Shown: positions 54,300-63,100 of the stretch, piece by piece
Position numbering within the stretch: the stretch's first letter is position 1
How the letters are laid out: every line of letters starts with the position of its first letter
Source of the DNA: Kaistia dalseonensis
Lineage (GTDB): Bacteria > Pseudomonadota > Alphaproteobacteria > Rhizobiales > Kaistiaceae
NCBI RefSeq assembly: GCF_030814715.1
Contig: NZ_JAUSVO010000001.1
Coordinates: 310,001-374,000, forward strand
Reading direction: 5' to 3'
DNA: 64,000 nucleotides
Position numbers and translations under genes: made by a program
Notes under the pieces: generated by a model
What the model was told of the DNA's origin: nothing
What the model saw: only the letters and a program-made list of their open reading frames with translations
The model's database searches: none

Positions 54300-55180
54300 C
54301 CGTCCTCGATCAAGCCATAGGCCGGCCGCTCGCCGGCCCCGCAGCGAGCGCCGTCAAGCAAGGCCGGGTCGTTCCCGGCTTTCGCCTTTCGCTGGGCGTG
54401 ACGCTGGTCTATGCCGCGCTGGTCATCTGCCTGCCGCTGGCGACGCTGATCTTCGTCGGCGCCGGCCTCGGCTTTGCCGATTACTGGCAGGTCGTGACCT
54501 CGCCGCGCGCGCTGGCGAGCTATCGTGTGACGCTGCTGTCGGCGGCGCTCGCGACTGCCTTCAACACCGTCTACGGCTTCATGCTCGCTTGGGTGCTGGT
54601 GCGCTATGATTTTCCCGGCCGGCGCCTGCTCGACGCGATCGTCGATCTGCCATTCGCGCTGCCGACCGCCGTCGCCGGCATCGCGCTGACGGCATTGTTC
54701 GCGAAGAATGGCTGGTTCGGCGCGCCTCTGCTCGCGATGGGGATCAAGGTCGCCTATACGCCGATCGGCATCGCCGTCGCCATGGCCTTCACGAGCCTGC
54801 CCTTCATCGTGCGCACCTTACAGCCCGTGCTGGAGGAACTCGATTCCGCGGTCGAGGAGGCCGCGCGGACTCTCGGCGCCGGCGCGTTCACCGTCTTCCG
54901 CCGTGTCGTGCTGCCAATCCTCGTGCCTGCGCTGCTCGCCGGCGTGTCGCTCGCCTTCGCCCGCTCGCTCGGCGAATTCGGCGCGGTGATCTTCATCGCC
55001 GGCAACCAGCCCTATGTCTCCGAGATCACGGCGCTCGTCGCCTTCATCAAGATCGAGGAATATGACTATCCGGCCGCGGCGGCGATCGCGACCGTGATGC
55101 TCGGCACCGCCTTCATCATGCTCGTCGTCACCAATGCGCTGCAGGCCTATGCGCGCCGCCATGAGGGCGATCGCCGATGA
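54296..55180 (+). CDS. cysT: Sulfate/thiosulfate ABC permease CysT
   Basis: The 294-residue permease of the CysT (CysU) class has six membrane helices. The cytoplasmic coupling loop is LEELDSAVEEAARTLGAGAFTVFRRVVLPIL, and the family marker ARSLGEFGAVIFIAGN is present. It starts with GTG in a four-base overlap with the binding-protein stop and ends in a four-base overlap with cysW, so the three genes are translated together. Confidence 0.94.
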   Translation: MTVLDQAIGRPLAGPAASAVKQGRVVPGFRLSLGVTLVYAALVICLPLATLIFVGAGLGFADYWQVVTSPRALASYRVTLLSAALATAFNTVYGFMLAWVLVRYDFPGRRLLDAIVDLPFALPTAVAGIALTALFAKNGWFGAPLLAMGIKVAYTPIGIAVAMAFTSLPFIVRTLQPVLEELDSAVEEAARTLGAGAFTVFRRVVLPILVPALLAGVSLAFARSLGEFGAVIFIAGNQPYVSEITALVAFIKIEEYDYPAAAAIATVMLGTAFIMLVVTNALQAYARRHEGDRR

Positions 55181-56025
55181 GCATGGTGGCCCATTCCCCG
55201 CCGAGCGCCGGACCGGCGCGGCGCCTCGTCGATGGCCGCCGCCTGATCATCGGCATCGTCCTGCTCTTGACGGCGATCGTCATCATCGCACCGGTCGGCG
55301 TCATCCTGATCCAGGCCGGCAGCCAGGGGTTCGGCGCGTTCTTGGGCTCGCTGTCGACCTCCGATACCCGCGCCGCGATCGGGCTCAGCCTCGTCACGGC
55401 GCTGATCGTGGTGCCGATCAATACGCTGTTCGGCATCGCCGCCGCCTGGGCAATCGCCAAGTTCCGCTTCCCCGGACGCAAGCTGCTGCTCGCCATCGTC
55501 GAACTGCCCTTCTCGGTCTCGCCGATCGTCGCCGGCATTGCCTATCTGTTCGTCTATGGCGGGCAGGGGCTGCTCGGCCCGTTCCTCGACGCGCATGATC
55601 TGAAGATCATGTTCGCCCTTCCGGGCATCGTGCTGGCCTCGATGTTCGTCACCGCGCCCTTCGTCGCGCGCGAATTGATCCCGCTGATGACGCTGCAGGG
55701 CAATGACGATGAGGAGGTCGCGGCGACGCTCGGCGCGCATGGACGGCAGATCTTCTTCCGCGTGACGCTGCCCAATATTCGCTGGGGCCTGCTCTACGGC
55801 ATCGTGCTCTGCAATGCCCGCGTGCTGGGCGAGTTCGGCGCCGTCTCGATCGTCTCCGGCAGCATTCGCGGCGAGACCAACACGTTGCCGCTGCAGATCG
55901 AGCTGCTCTATCACGATTACAACACCGCCGGCGCCTTCGCGGCTGCCTCGGTGCTGACGCTGGTGGCGCTCGTTACGCTGGTGGTGAAGCTGATCCTCGA
56001 GGCGCGGATCGGCGAGGGCCACTGA
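55177..56025 (+). CDS. cysW: Sulfate/thiosulfate ABC permease CysW
   Basis: The 282-residue partner permease has the coupling loop GNDDEEVAATLGAHGRQIFFRVTLPNIRWG and the CysW marker NARVLGEFGAVSIVSGSIRGETNTLPLQIE, with helices on both sides. It overlaps cysT by four bases. No cysA ATPase follows; the next gene is an AraC regulator 191 bases away, so the ATPase must come from another locus. Confidence 0.94.
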   Translation: MSMVAHSPPSAGPARRLVDGRRLIIGIVLLLTAIVIIAPVGVILIQAGSQGFGAFLGSLSTSDTRAAIGLSLVTALIVVPINTLFGIAAAWAIAKFRFPGRKLLLAIVELPFSVSPIVAGIAYLFVYGGQGLLGPFLDAHDLKIMFALPGIVLASMFVTAPFVARELIPLMTLQGNDDEEVAATLGAHGRQIFFRVTLPNIRWGLLYGIVLCNARVLGEFGAVSIVSGSIRGETNTLPLQIELLYHDYNTAGAFAAASVLTLVALVTLVVKLILEARIGEGH

Positions 56026-56216
56026 CGCTTTTGCCGGCTGATCGTCGTCTCCCTGACGCATACGGATGCCGCAAACGGAACGGCGGCCCAAAACGGCCAT
56101 AATCTCCGGCTCATCACCACGGCGGGCAGTATGCGGCGTTCGCCGTCAGGGCGTGATGATGGCGGGCGGAATCCGGACAGGTTTCCAACCCGCGAGGAGG
56201 TTGGGGAAGTCCTTTC

Positions 56217-57245
56217 ATGACTGCCGACGCGGCACGGCCGCTCAATCCGATTCGCTTCAATTCGTCCGCCATTCCGAAGCACGATCAGTTCGATGCCTGG
56301 CGCACCTTTGTCGGCGGCGCGGCGGATATTTCGCTCGTCTCGGCGCCGGAGAGCGGCTTTGCCGCCGACCTGACGATCTGGGACCTGCAGAGCATGGCCT
56401 TCATGCGCGCGGAGCTGCCCGGCCAGGGCTATCTGCGCCGCTACCAGAACCGCCAGAAAGACCCGGTCGACCATTGGTGCCTGTTGCTGACGGGCCGATC
56501 CGAATCGACTGCAGGCGGGGCGGGGTCCTGGACGCTGCGGATGCGGCCCCTCGGCCTGCCGTTCGACCATGTCAGCGAAGACCCGGAAATGCTGCTGCTC
56601 TATGTGTGCCGGGATCTGTTCCCCGGTCTCGAGCAGGCCCTTGATTCCCTACCCGCCGATGTTCCCGATAGCGGGCTCGCCCGCATCGTCGCGGATTATA
56701 TGCAGATCCTCGCCCGCAACCTGCCGCGCGTGACGGCGGCGGAGCGGGGCGCGGTGACCGAGGCGACGCGGGTCTTGCTCGCAGCCCTCGCCGCGTCGAA
56801 TCCGGACGCGCTTGCCGAGGCGGAGCGGACGATCGACATGACGCTGCGCGCGCGCATCCGCCGCTATATCCGCCAGAATCTCGGCGCTCCCGATCTTTCT
56901 CCGGACGGTCTCTGCCGGGCTGTGGGCATTTCGCGTTCCCGGCTCTATCGGCTGTTCGAGGATCTGGGCGGCGTGGCCGCCTATATCCAGCGCCAGCGCC
57001 TGCTTGCAGCGCTTGCGGCGCTGTCGGAGCCCGATCCAACGCGGACGGTTTCCAGCGTCGCGCAGGCGCTCGCCTTCCGGGATCTTTCGAGCTTCAGCCG
57101 TTCGTTCAAGAACGTGTTCGGCTTCAGCCCGAGCGATGCGCGCCAGGCCGGCGCCGCCGGCCGGCCGTTGCTGCCATGGACGATGGGCGCCCTCGAACGG
57201 GAGCCCGATGATTTCGACATGCTGCTCCGGCGCCTGCAGGTCTGA
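56217..57245 (+). CDS. AraC-family transcriptional regulator
   Basis: The protein of 342 residues has an N-terminal AraC-binding-like domain (FDAWRTFVGGAADISLVSAPESGFAADLTIWDL...DHWCLLLTGRS). The C-terminal pair of helix-turn-helix motifs reads LSPDGLCRAVGISRSRLYRLFEDLGGVAAYIQRQRLLAAL and VAQALAFRDLSSFSRSFKNVFGFSPSDAR. A long acidic linker joins them. It begins with ATG 191 bases after cysW and converges with the DUF2950 gene, so its target is not obvious. The N-terminal half resembles the AraC_binding_2 group. Confidence 0.9.
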   Translation: MTADAARPLNPIRFNSSAIPKHDQFDAWRTFVGGAADISLVSAPESGFAADLTIWDLQSMAFMRAELPGQGYLRRYQNRQKDPVDHWCLLLTGRSESTAGGAGSWTLRMRPLGLPFDHVSEDPEMLLLYVCRDLFPGLEQALDSLPADVPDSGLARIVADYMQILARNLPRVTAAERGAVTEATRVLLAALAASNPDALAEAERTIDMTLRARIRRYIRQNLGAPDLSPDGLCRAVGISRSRLYRLFEDLGGVAAYIQRQRLLAALAALSEPDPTRTVSSVAQALAFRDLSSFSRSFKNVFGFSPSDARQAGAAGRPLLPWTMGALEREPDDFDMLLRRLQV

Positions 57246-57272
57246 GCGCGGTGTTTCCGGCCGGCAGCGTGC

Positions 57273-58187
57273 CTATTCCGGCACGACCTGCCAGTCGGGG
57301 CCGGGATTGAAGGCCCGGATCGCCGCAGCCGTCTTGGCCGTTGAAGGGCCGAGATTGCGCTCATAGACATTGCCGCGCTGGTCGCACAGGAACGTCATGA
57401 TACCGGTCTCGCCCCATTTCTCCGGATAAGCGACGAGCGCATAGCCGGCGAGCAGGCGGCCGTTCACCATGTAGTCATAGGCGCCGCCGGGCGCCTCCGG
57501 CCCCTGGCGCGTCAGGATGCGATAGAAATAGCCCTGATAGGAACGCGGCGCGCCCTCGGCCTCGCCGGTCCTGACCGTCGCGGCCGCGATCCTGTCGCCG
57601 AGCGGACTGCGATCGGCCTGCGTCTCTGGCTCCCAGAACAGGCCGTCATGCAGCCCGGGCGTGCTGATAAAGTGCTGAGCGTATTGCTGCACCGGCTCGT
57701 CATCATGGAGGGAACCGAAATACTCGTTCTGCGCGGCGACATAATCCGCGCAGGCGGCAATGGTCAGCAGTTCGTTGCGGCCGATTTCCCGGTCCGTGAC
57801 GGCCTGCCGGCCGGCGGCGAGATCGAAGGTCCAGCCCGACGGCCCCGATTTGAGCGGGATCGGGAACGACCACTGGTTCTGCCCGTAGGTCAGCAGCTTC
57901 TCCCCGTCCTTGCCGTCGATCACGGCCATGCCCCTGGAGGCGAGATCGAGAAAGGCCGAGAGGCGGTCACTGTCGACGGCGGGATCGCCGGAGGAGAGCA
58001 GGTCTTCGCCGCCCGGCCCGAAGATCTTGTCGAGCAGATGGTTGCCGGGCGCCTTGGCCGCCTCGACCAGCGCGGCGGAGGCCGCCTCGGGTGTTGGGAA
58101 GACCTGCTGCGCCAGGGCAGGGAAGGCGGCGAGCGAAAGTCCCGCCGCGATAAGGGCGCCGAGAAGCGAAGTGCGATCATTCATCAT
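57273..58187 (-). CDS. DUF2950-family exported protein
   Basis: The 304-residue protein has a signal peptide (LLGALIAAGLSLAAFPALA) and matches the DUF2950 pattern. This includes FPTPEAASAALVEAAKA near the mature start, GWTFDLAAGRQAVTDREIGRNELLTI and AYDYMVNGRLLAGYALVAYPEKWGETGIMTFLCDQRGNVYERNLG. Function is unknown. The start at 58187 gives a 7-base gap to GAGGAG, while 58193 would be too close. It follows the DUF3300 gene by 11 bases; the two families are usual partners, so a joint envelope role is likely. Confidence 0.85.
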   Translation of the reverse strand: MMNDRTSLLGALIAAGLSLAAFPALAQQVFPTPEAASAALVEAAKAPGNHLLDKIFGPGGEDLLSSGDPAVDSDRLSAFLDLASRGMAVIDGKDGEKLLTYGQNQWSFPIPLKSGPSGWTFDLAAGRQAVTDREIGRNELLTIAACADYVAAQNEYFGSLHDDEPVQQYAQHFISTPGLHDGLFWEPETQADRSPLGDRIAAATVRTGEAEGAPRSYQGYFYRILTRQGPEAPGGAYDYMVNGRLLAGYALVAYPEKWGETGIMTFLCDQRGNVYERNLGPSTAKTAAAIRAFNPGPDWQVVPE

Positions 58188-58198
58188 GGCCATTCTCC

Positions 58199-59626
58199 TC
58201 AACGCCTGCGTCCGCCGCCACCACCGCCGCCCATCTGCCGGCCGCCACCGCCGCGGTTCACGGCGGGCCTGTTGCCGCCTTGAGGCCGCGAGATCGATTG
58301 CCGGCTCGCCGCGCCGCGGTTCGACATCGCCCCGGAGGCGCGACCACCATAATCGGCGCCGCTGAAGGCGGTGTCGCGCGCCGGACGCTGCTGAGCCGCC
58401 GGTCGCTTGGCCGGGGCGGCGCTCTTCTTGGCTGCGGCAGCCTGCTTTTTCGGCGCGGCGGCCTGCTTCTTGGTCGTCACCTTGCCGCTCGTGGCCTGGC
58501 GATTGCCCGCGCCGGCCTCGGCGCGCGCACGGGCCTCGCCGCCGCCGACCTTGGCGCCGGCGCCGGCCGCGCCGAGCTTCGCGCCGCCCTCGCCACCGCC
58601 GATCCGCGGCACCGACCCGTCCGGACGGCCTGCGGCGCCGGGACGGGCGGCATTGCTGGTCCGTGAACCGGACGGCCGGTTGGCGAGCGCGGGCTTGCTG
58701 CCCTGTCCGGGACGATAGCGGTCATTGTCCGGCCGCCAGGGCCGCGTATTGCCGCTGCCTATATTGATCTCGTTGCCGATATTCACGTTGCCGCCGCCAT
58801 AGCCCGGGCGATAACCGGGATAGCCGGCCCAGCGCGGCGGATAGACCCAGCCGCGATTCCAGTCCCAGGGATTGTTGACGATGGCGCCGACGGCGACCCC
58901 GACGCCGAAGCCGATCACGCCGGCCGCGAGCGCGTCGCCACTGTCGTAATAGACCGTGGCCGGATCGTAGACGGGTACGTAGATCACGCCCGGATCAGCC
59001 GGCTCGATGACGACGTAATTCGTCCCGCCCTGATCCTGGACGCTGACTTTCTGCTGCTTGGTCGTCTTGAGGCTGCCCGCCTTCTGCGCCTCGCGGCGCA
59101 GGTCCTGGATCATGCTCGCCACGTCTTCCGGCTGGTTGACGAAGGCGTCGCCGAGATCGGTCGTCAGGTCCAGATCGTCGTTCAGCTTGGCGATGATGTC
59201 GGGGAAGCGCACGAGCGCCTTGACCGAGGGATCCCAGTTCTGCGTGTCGGCGCTGGAGAAATCGCCCTTGGCGACGGCCGCCTTGTTCTTGTCGATCCAG
59301 CGCGCGGCCTGGACGATGTCGACTGGATAGGCGCAGGCGGGCAGCAATTGCGCCAGCAGCGCGTCGGGATAGAGCGCGAAGGGCGCGAGCAGCTTGCGCA
59401 GCTCCGCCTGGGTGAAAAGGTCGGCTGCGGGCGCCGCAGCGGCGGCCTGGTCGGCCGGTGCCGCGTCGACGGGCGGCGCGGTTGGAACTGCCGGCGCCGT
59501 CTGCGCCGCGGGCGGCGGTGGAGTCTCGGCCGCGCGCCCGATCGACGACATCGTCGTCAAGGATGTGGCGGCAAGCAGAAAAAGTGCCAAACCGTGCGGG
59601 CTCTTGATGTTCAGCCGGCCGTACAT
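58199..59626 (-). CDS. DUF3300-family exported protein
   Basis: The 475-residue protein has a signal peptide (ALFLLAATSLTTMSSIGRA), a Pro/Ala-rich stretch, and the DUF3300 domain at about residues 70-260. The domain contains TQAELRKLLAPFALYPDALLAQLLPACAYP, ADTQNWDPSVKALVRFPDI and PADPGVIYVPVYDPATVYYDSG. The tail is low-complexity, with many Gly, Arg, Ala and Lys residues (KKQAAAPKKQAAAAKK, then glycine runs near the C-terminus), which suggests disorder. GGAGG lies 6 bases before the ATG. It forms a unit with DUF2950. Biochemical function is unknown. Confidence 0.87.
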   Translation of the reverse strand: MYGRLNIKSPHGLALFLLAATSLTTMSSIGRAAETPPPPAAQTAPAVPTAPPVDAAPADQAAAAAPAADLFTQAELRKLLAPFALYPDALLAQLLPACAYPVDIVQAARWIDKNKAAVAKGDFSSADTQNWDPSVKALVRFPDIIAKLNDDLDLTTDLGDAFVNQPEDVASMIQDLRREAQKAGSLKTTKQQKVSVQDQGGTNYVVIEPADPGVIYVPVYDPATVYYDSGDALAAGVIGFGVGVAVGAIVNNPWDWNRGWVYPPRWAGYPGYRPGYGGGNVNIGNEINIGSGNTRPWRPDNDRYRPGQGSKPALANRPSGSRTSNAARPGAAGRPDGSVPRIGGGEGGAKLGAAGAGAKVGGGEARARAEAGAGNRQATSGKVTTKKQAAAPKKQAAAAKKSAAPAKRPAAQQRPARDTAFSGADYGGRASGAMSNRGAASRQSISRPQGGNRPAVNRGGGGRQMGGGGGGGRRR

Positions 59627-60103
59627 TGGCGTCCTCCGATAATGTTTGCTGTCATGAGGCATCGTCATGACGTTCGGAACCATCGCCAGATTAGCAGGAA
59701 AGCTTGGCGGTACGAAAGAAAGTTCAGCGGTGAAGAAAGCGCGGCATGATGGCGCCGCCGAATTCATAAACTTGTCTCGCCTCGACAAGAATAGATGTCG
59801 GCCTCAACAAGCCATGGCCTGGCGTCGCGTTCCCTCGGAACCCGTCAGTGCTGAAGGCGGTCCGTGCGGGCGGCGAGGGATTCGATGGGTGTCCGGTCTG
59901 CGACAGCGGTGGAGACCCATCCAATATCTGCCGGAGCTTAGCGGTATTAGCCGGGACTAGCCGGATGACGCCGGACGAGCCCGGATTGGGCCGCTTGCGC
60001 GCATCAGCGTGTCGGGAGTTTCCCACTATTGCCTGTCGCTGGCGGGCTGAACGCGTGCCGAAAATTGCAGAATGCAGCGAGAGGGATTGGTCCAAAGATG
60101 CGC
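59627..60103. other. Intergenic stretch without a visible gene
   Basis: About 480 bases lie between the DUF3300 gene start and the end of the histidine-kinase gene. No frame here shows protein-like composition or a ribosome site. The part near 59627-59800 should hold the DUF3300 promoter. No terminator with a T-run is seen for the kinase gene. Confidence 0.6.
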
Positions 60104-63100
60104 TCATGCCGGCTTGCTTTGGGGATTGGGCGTCGGCCCGTTCGACGAGTAACCATCATCCGGGCCGCCGCCGACGTGCGACTCTTGGCGCTGCTCTGTG
60201 CTGGCCGGCACCGGCTCGACCGGCAATACGAAGACGAATTTCGCTCCGATCGGCGTGTTGGGTTCGACCCATAGCCTTCCGCCATGTGCCTCGACGATCG
60301 AACGGCAGATCGCGAGGCCCATGCCCATTCCGCTCGACTTCGTGGTGTAGAAGGGCTCGAAGACCTTCTCCGGATCAGCAAGCCCGGGGCCGAGATCGCT
60401 GATCTCGGTGTAAACCTGTTCGCCGACTCGGCGCGCGCGAATGCCGAGCGCGCGCTTGCCGTCTACGGTTTCCATTGCCTCGATAGCATTGCGGATCAAA
60501 TTGATCACGACCTGCTGCAACTGGACACGGTCGAGGGCCACCGGCGGAAGCCCGGCATCGACTTCGATGTCGATGCGGATACGGCTGCGCATCGCCTCCT
60601 CGGACATCAGATTGCAGGCTTCCCGGATGAAGCCGTCGAACGCTGTCGGATGTCTGACGACGCTCGATTGCCTGAACAGCGCCCGGATGCGGCTCACAAT
60701 GTCCGCGGCCCGATTGGCATCGCGAATGATCCGTTCCGCCGTAGTGACCGCGCGTTCGATGTTGGGCGGCGTGCCGGTCAGCCAGCGGTGGCAGGCATGC
60801 GAATTAGCAATGATCGCCGCAAGCGGCTGGTTCACTTCATGCGCGATCGAGGCCGAAAGCTCGGCCAGGCTGGCGGCCTGGCTGGCGCGGGACAATCGCT
60901 CGCGGGCAAGGCGGAGCGCTTCCTCGGCGTGGACCTCGCTGTCGATGTCGAGGCAGATGACGTTCCACTGCACGATGGTCCCCGCGGCGTCGCGCATCGG
61001 ACCGGCCCGCGTCTCGACCCAGCGATAGACGCCGTCGAAGCGGCGCAGACGATGCCTGCGCGCATAGGGTTCGCCGGTCGTCAGTGATTGGGCGTAGCGC
61101 TCCTTGACGCCGGCAAGGTCGTCGGGATGCACGCCGGCTTCGAGCGTGCCGGCCAGGCGGGATTTGCCCGTTCCGTCGAGTTCCTCGAGATTGTAGCCGA
61201 GGAATTCGCGCAATTGCTGGCTTCGATAGACGGGTTCGCCGTTGGGTGCTGCGCAATCGATCATGGCTGGCAGCGTCTCGACGAGTTGCCAAAGGAAACG
61301 CTCGCGTTCACGAAGCGCCTCCTGTGCGCGCATCTCGTCCTCGATGTCGATGGAAACGATGTACCACTGCACGATCGCGCCGGCTGGATCTCGCAAGGCT
61401 TGCGCTCGCGCTTCGATCCATCGGTAGAGACCGTCGCTGCACAACCGGCGAAAGCGATTGACGAAAGGCTCGCCCGTCGCAAAGCCGCTCAAGGCTCTGC
61501 GCAGCATGACCGGCAGGTCTTCAGGGTGCGCTATCTCCCGGGCGAGCGCCTCGAAGTCCTCCACGCGGGGCGCTCCGACCGTGTCGTGATAGCGTCGGCT
61601 GGCATAGGTGAGCCGGCCCGAGGGGGCAAAACTGAGAATGTTGATCGGCAGCGTGTCGATCATCTGCTCAAGCTGCTGCTTGCTCTGGTGCAGTGCCTCT
61701 TCTGCGCGCTTTCGTTCCGTCAGGTCCAGGATATAGGCGACGCCCCGCTGGGACTGCCCTTCGAAGCACGCCGCGCCGATCAGGACGGGAACGCGCGTCC
61801 CATCCTTTCGGAAGTACTCCTTCTCGCGAGCCAGCATCTTGCCCGTCCTCGCGAGTTCTTCGGCCTCTTCCTGGGCGTGAACCTCTTGCCAATCGGGCGG
61901 AGTCATATCGAACCAGTTTATCCCGCGCTCCACGTCCTCGCGGTCGTAGCGAACCATCTTGAGAAAGGCATCGTTGGCATCGATGAGCGTTCCATCCAGA
62001 TCCCAAATCACGATGCCGATGATGTCGGAATCGACCAGTCGCCGTATCCGAGCCTCACGCTCCGCAACGTCGCTGTAGAGACGCGTCTGTTCGTCGATAT
62101 CGTGGCAGAAACCGAACCACTGGACGATGTCGCCGCGTTCGTCGCGCAGTGGATCGGCGCCCGCGTCCATCCACCGGTAGACGCCGTCCGCACGGCGCAG
62201 CCGGAATTTCATCGAGAAGCGCTCGCCGGCCGCAATTGAGTGCTCGAACGCCGCGCTGACCTTGGCAGCGTCGTCAGAGTGAACCGAGTTTTCGATGAGC
62301 CCGGCGAGTCGATCGGTTTGTGGCTGATCGGCGTCGGACACGTCGTAGCCCAAAAACTCTGCGAGGCGTCGATTGAAGAAGTTTGGCTTGCCGCCGGCCG
62401 TCAGCCGCCAGAGATAGCTCGGCACCATATTGATCAGATGCGAAAGCTCTCCTTCCCGTCGACGGAGCGCCAGCTCTGTGGCCACCATGTCGTCGATGTC
62501 GACATTGGCCCCGTACCAGCGGATGATGCGGCCTGTTTCGTCGCGAAGCGGCTCCGCACGCCCCTCTGTCCAGCGATAGGTTCCGTCCCACCGCAAGTTG
62601 CGAAACTTCAGCTCGAACGGCTCGCCAGTGGCGAAGGAATGGCTGAGTGCGCCGAACAGGGCCTCCCTGTCCTCCGGATGCACAATCTTGTCGATCGCGC
62701 TCGGCAGTCCGCCTTCGGCCTCGAAGTCGCCGAGCTTGAGGCCGATATAGTTCGCCATGGTCTTGTTGATATAGGCGGGCTCACCTCCCGGTGTGACGCA
62801 CCAGATCTGGACCGGCACTGTATCAATCAGATGCTGGAGCTCGCGCTTCCCAAGACGGATCGACTCCTCCGCACGGATCTGGTCGTCGATGTCGTGAGAA
62901 AGGCCGTACCACTGGACGATATGCCCGGCCTCGTCGCGTAGCGGCTCCGCGCGGCTTGACATCCAGCGATATTGGCCATCGGAGCGCCGCAGGCGGCAGT
63001 TCAGCGAGAAGGTCTCGCCATTCGCCAGCGAGTCGCGGAGCGCCGCACTCACCCGCTCGACATCGTCGGGATGGACGATGACGCCGATCAGTTCGGACAG

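Noticed and set aside
55147-56100. Minus-strand frame opposite cysW
   Set aside because: Asp/Glu/Gln/Arg-rich antisense of a permease gene with recognised coupling loop and overlap with cysT.
61088-62239. Plus-strand frame opposite the multi-PAS kinase
   Set aside because: It owes its length to high GC in the tandem PAS repeats and has no family features.
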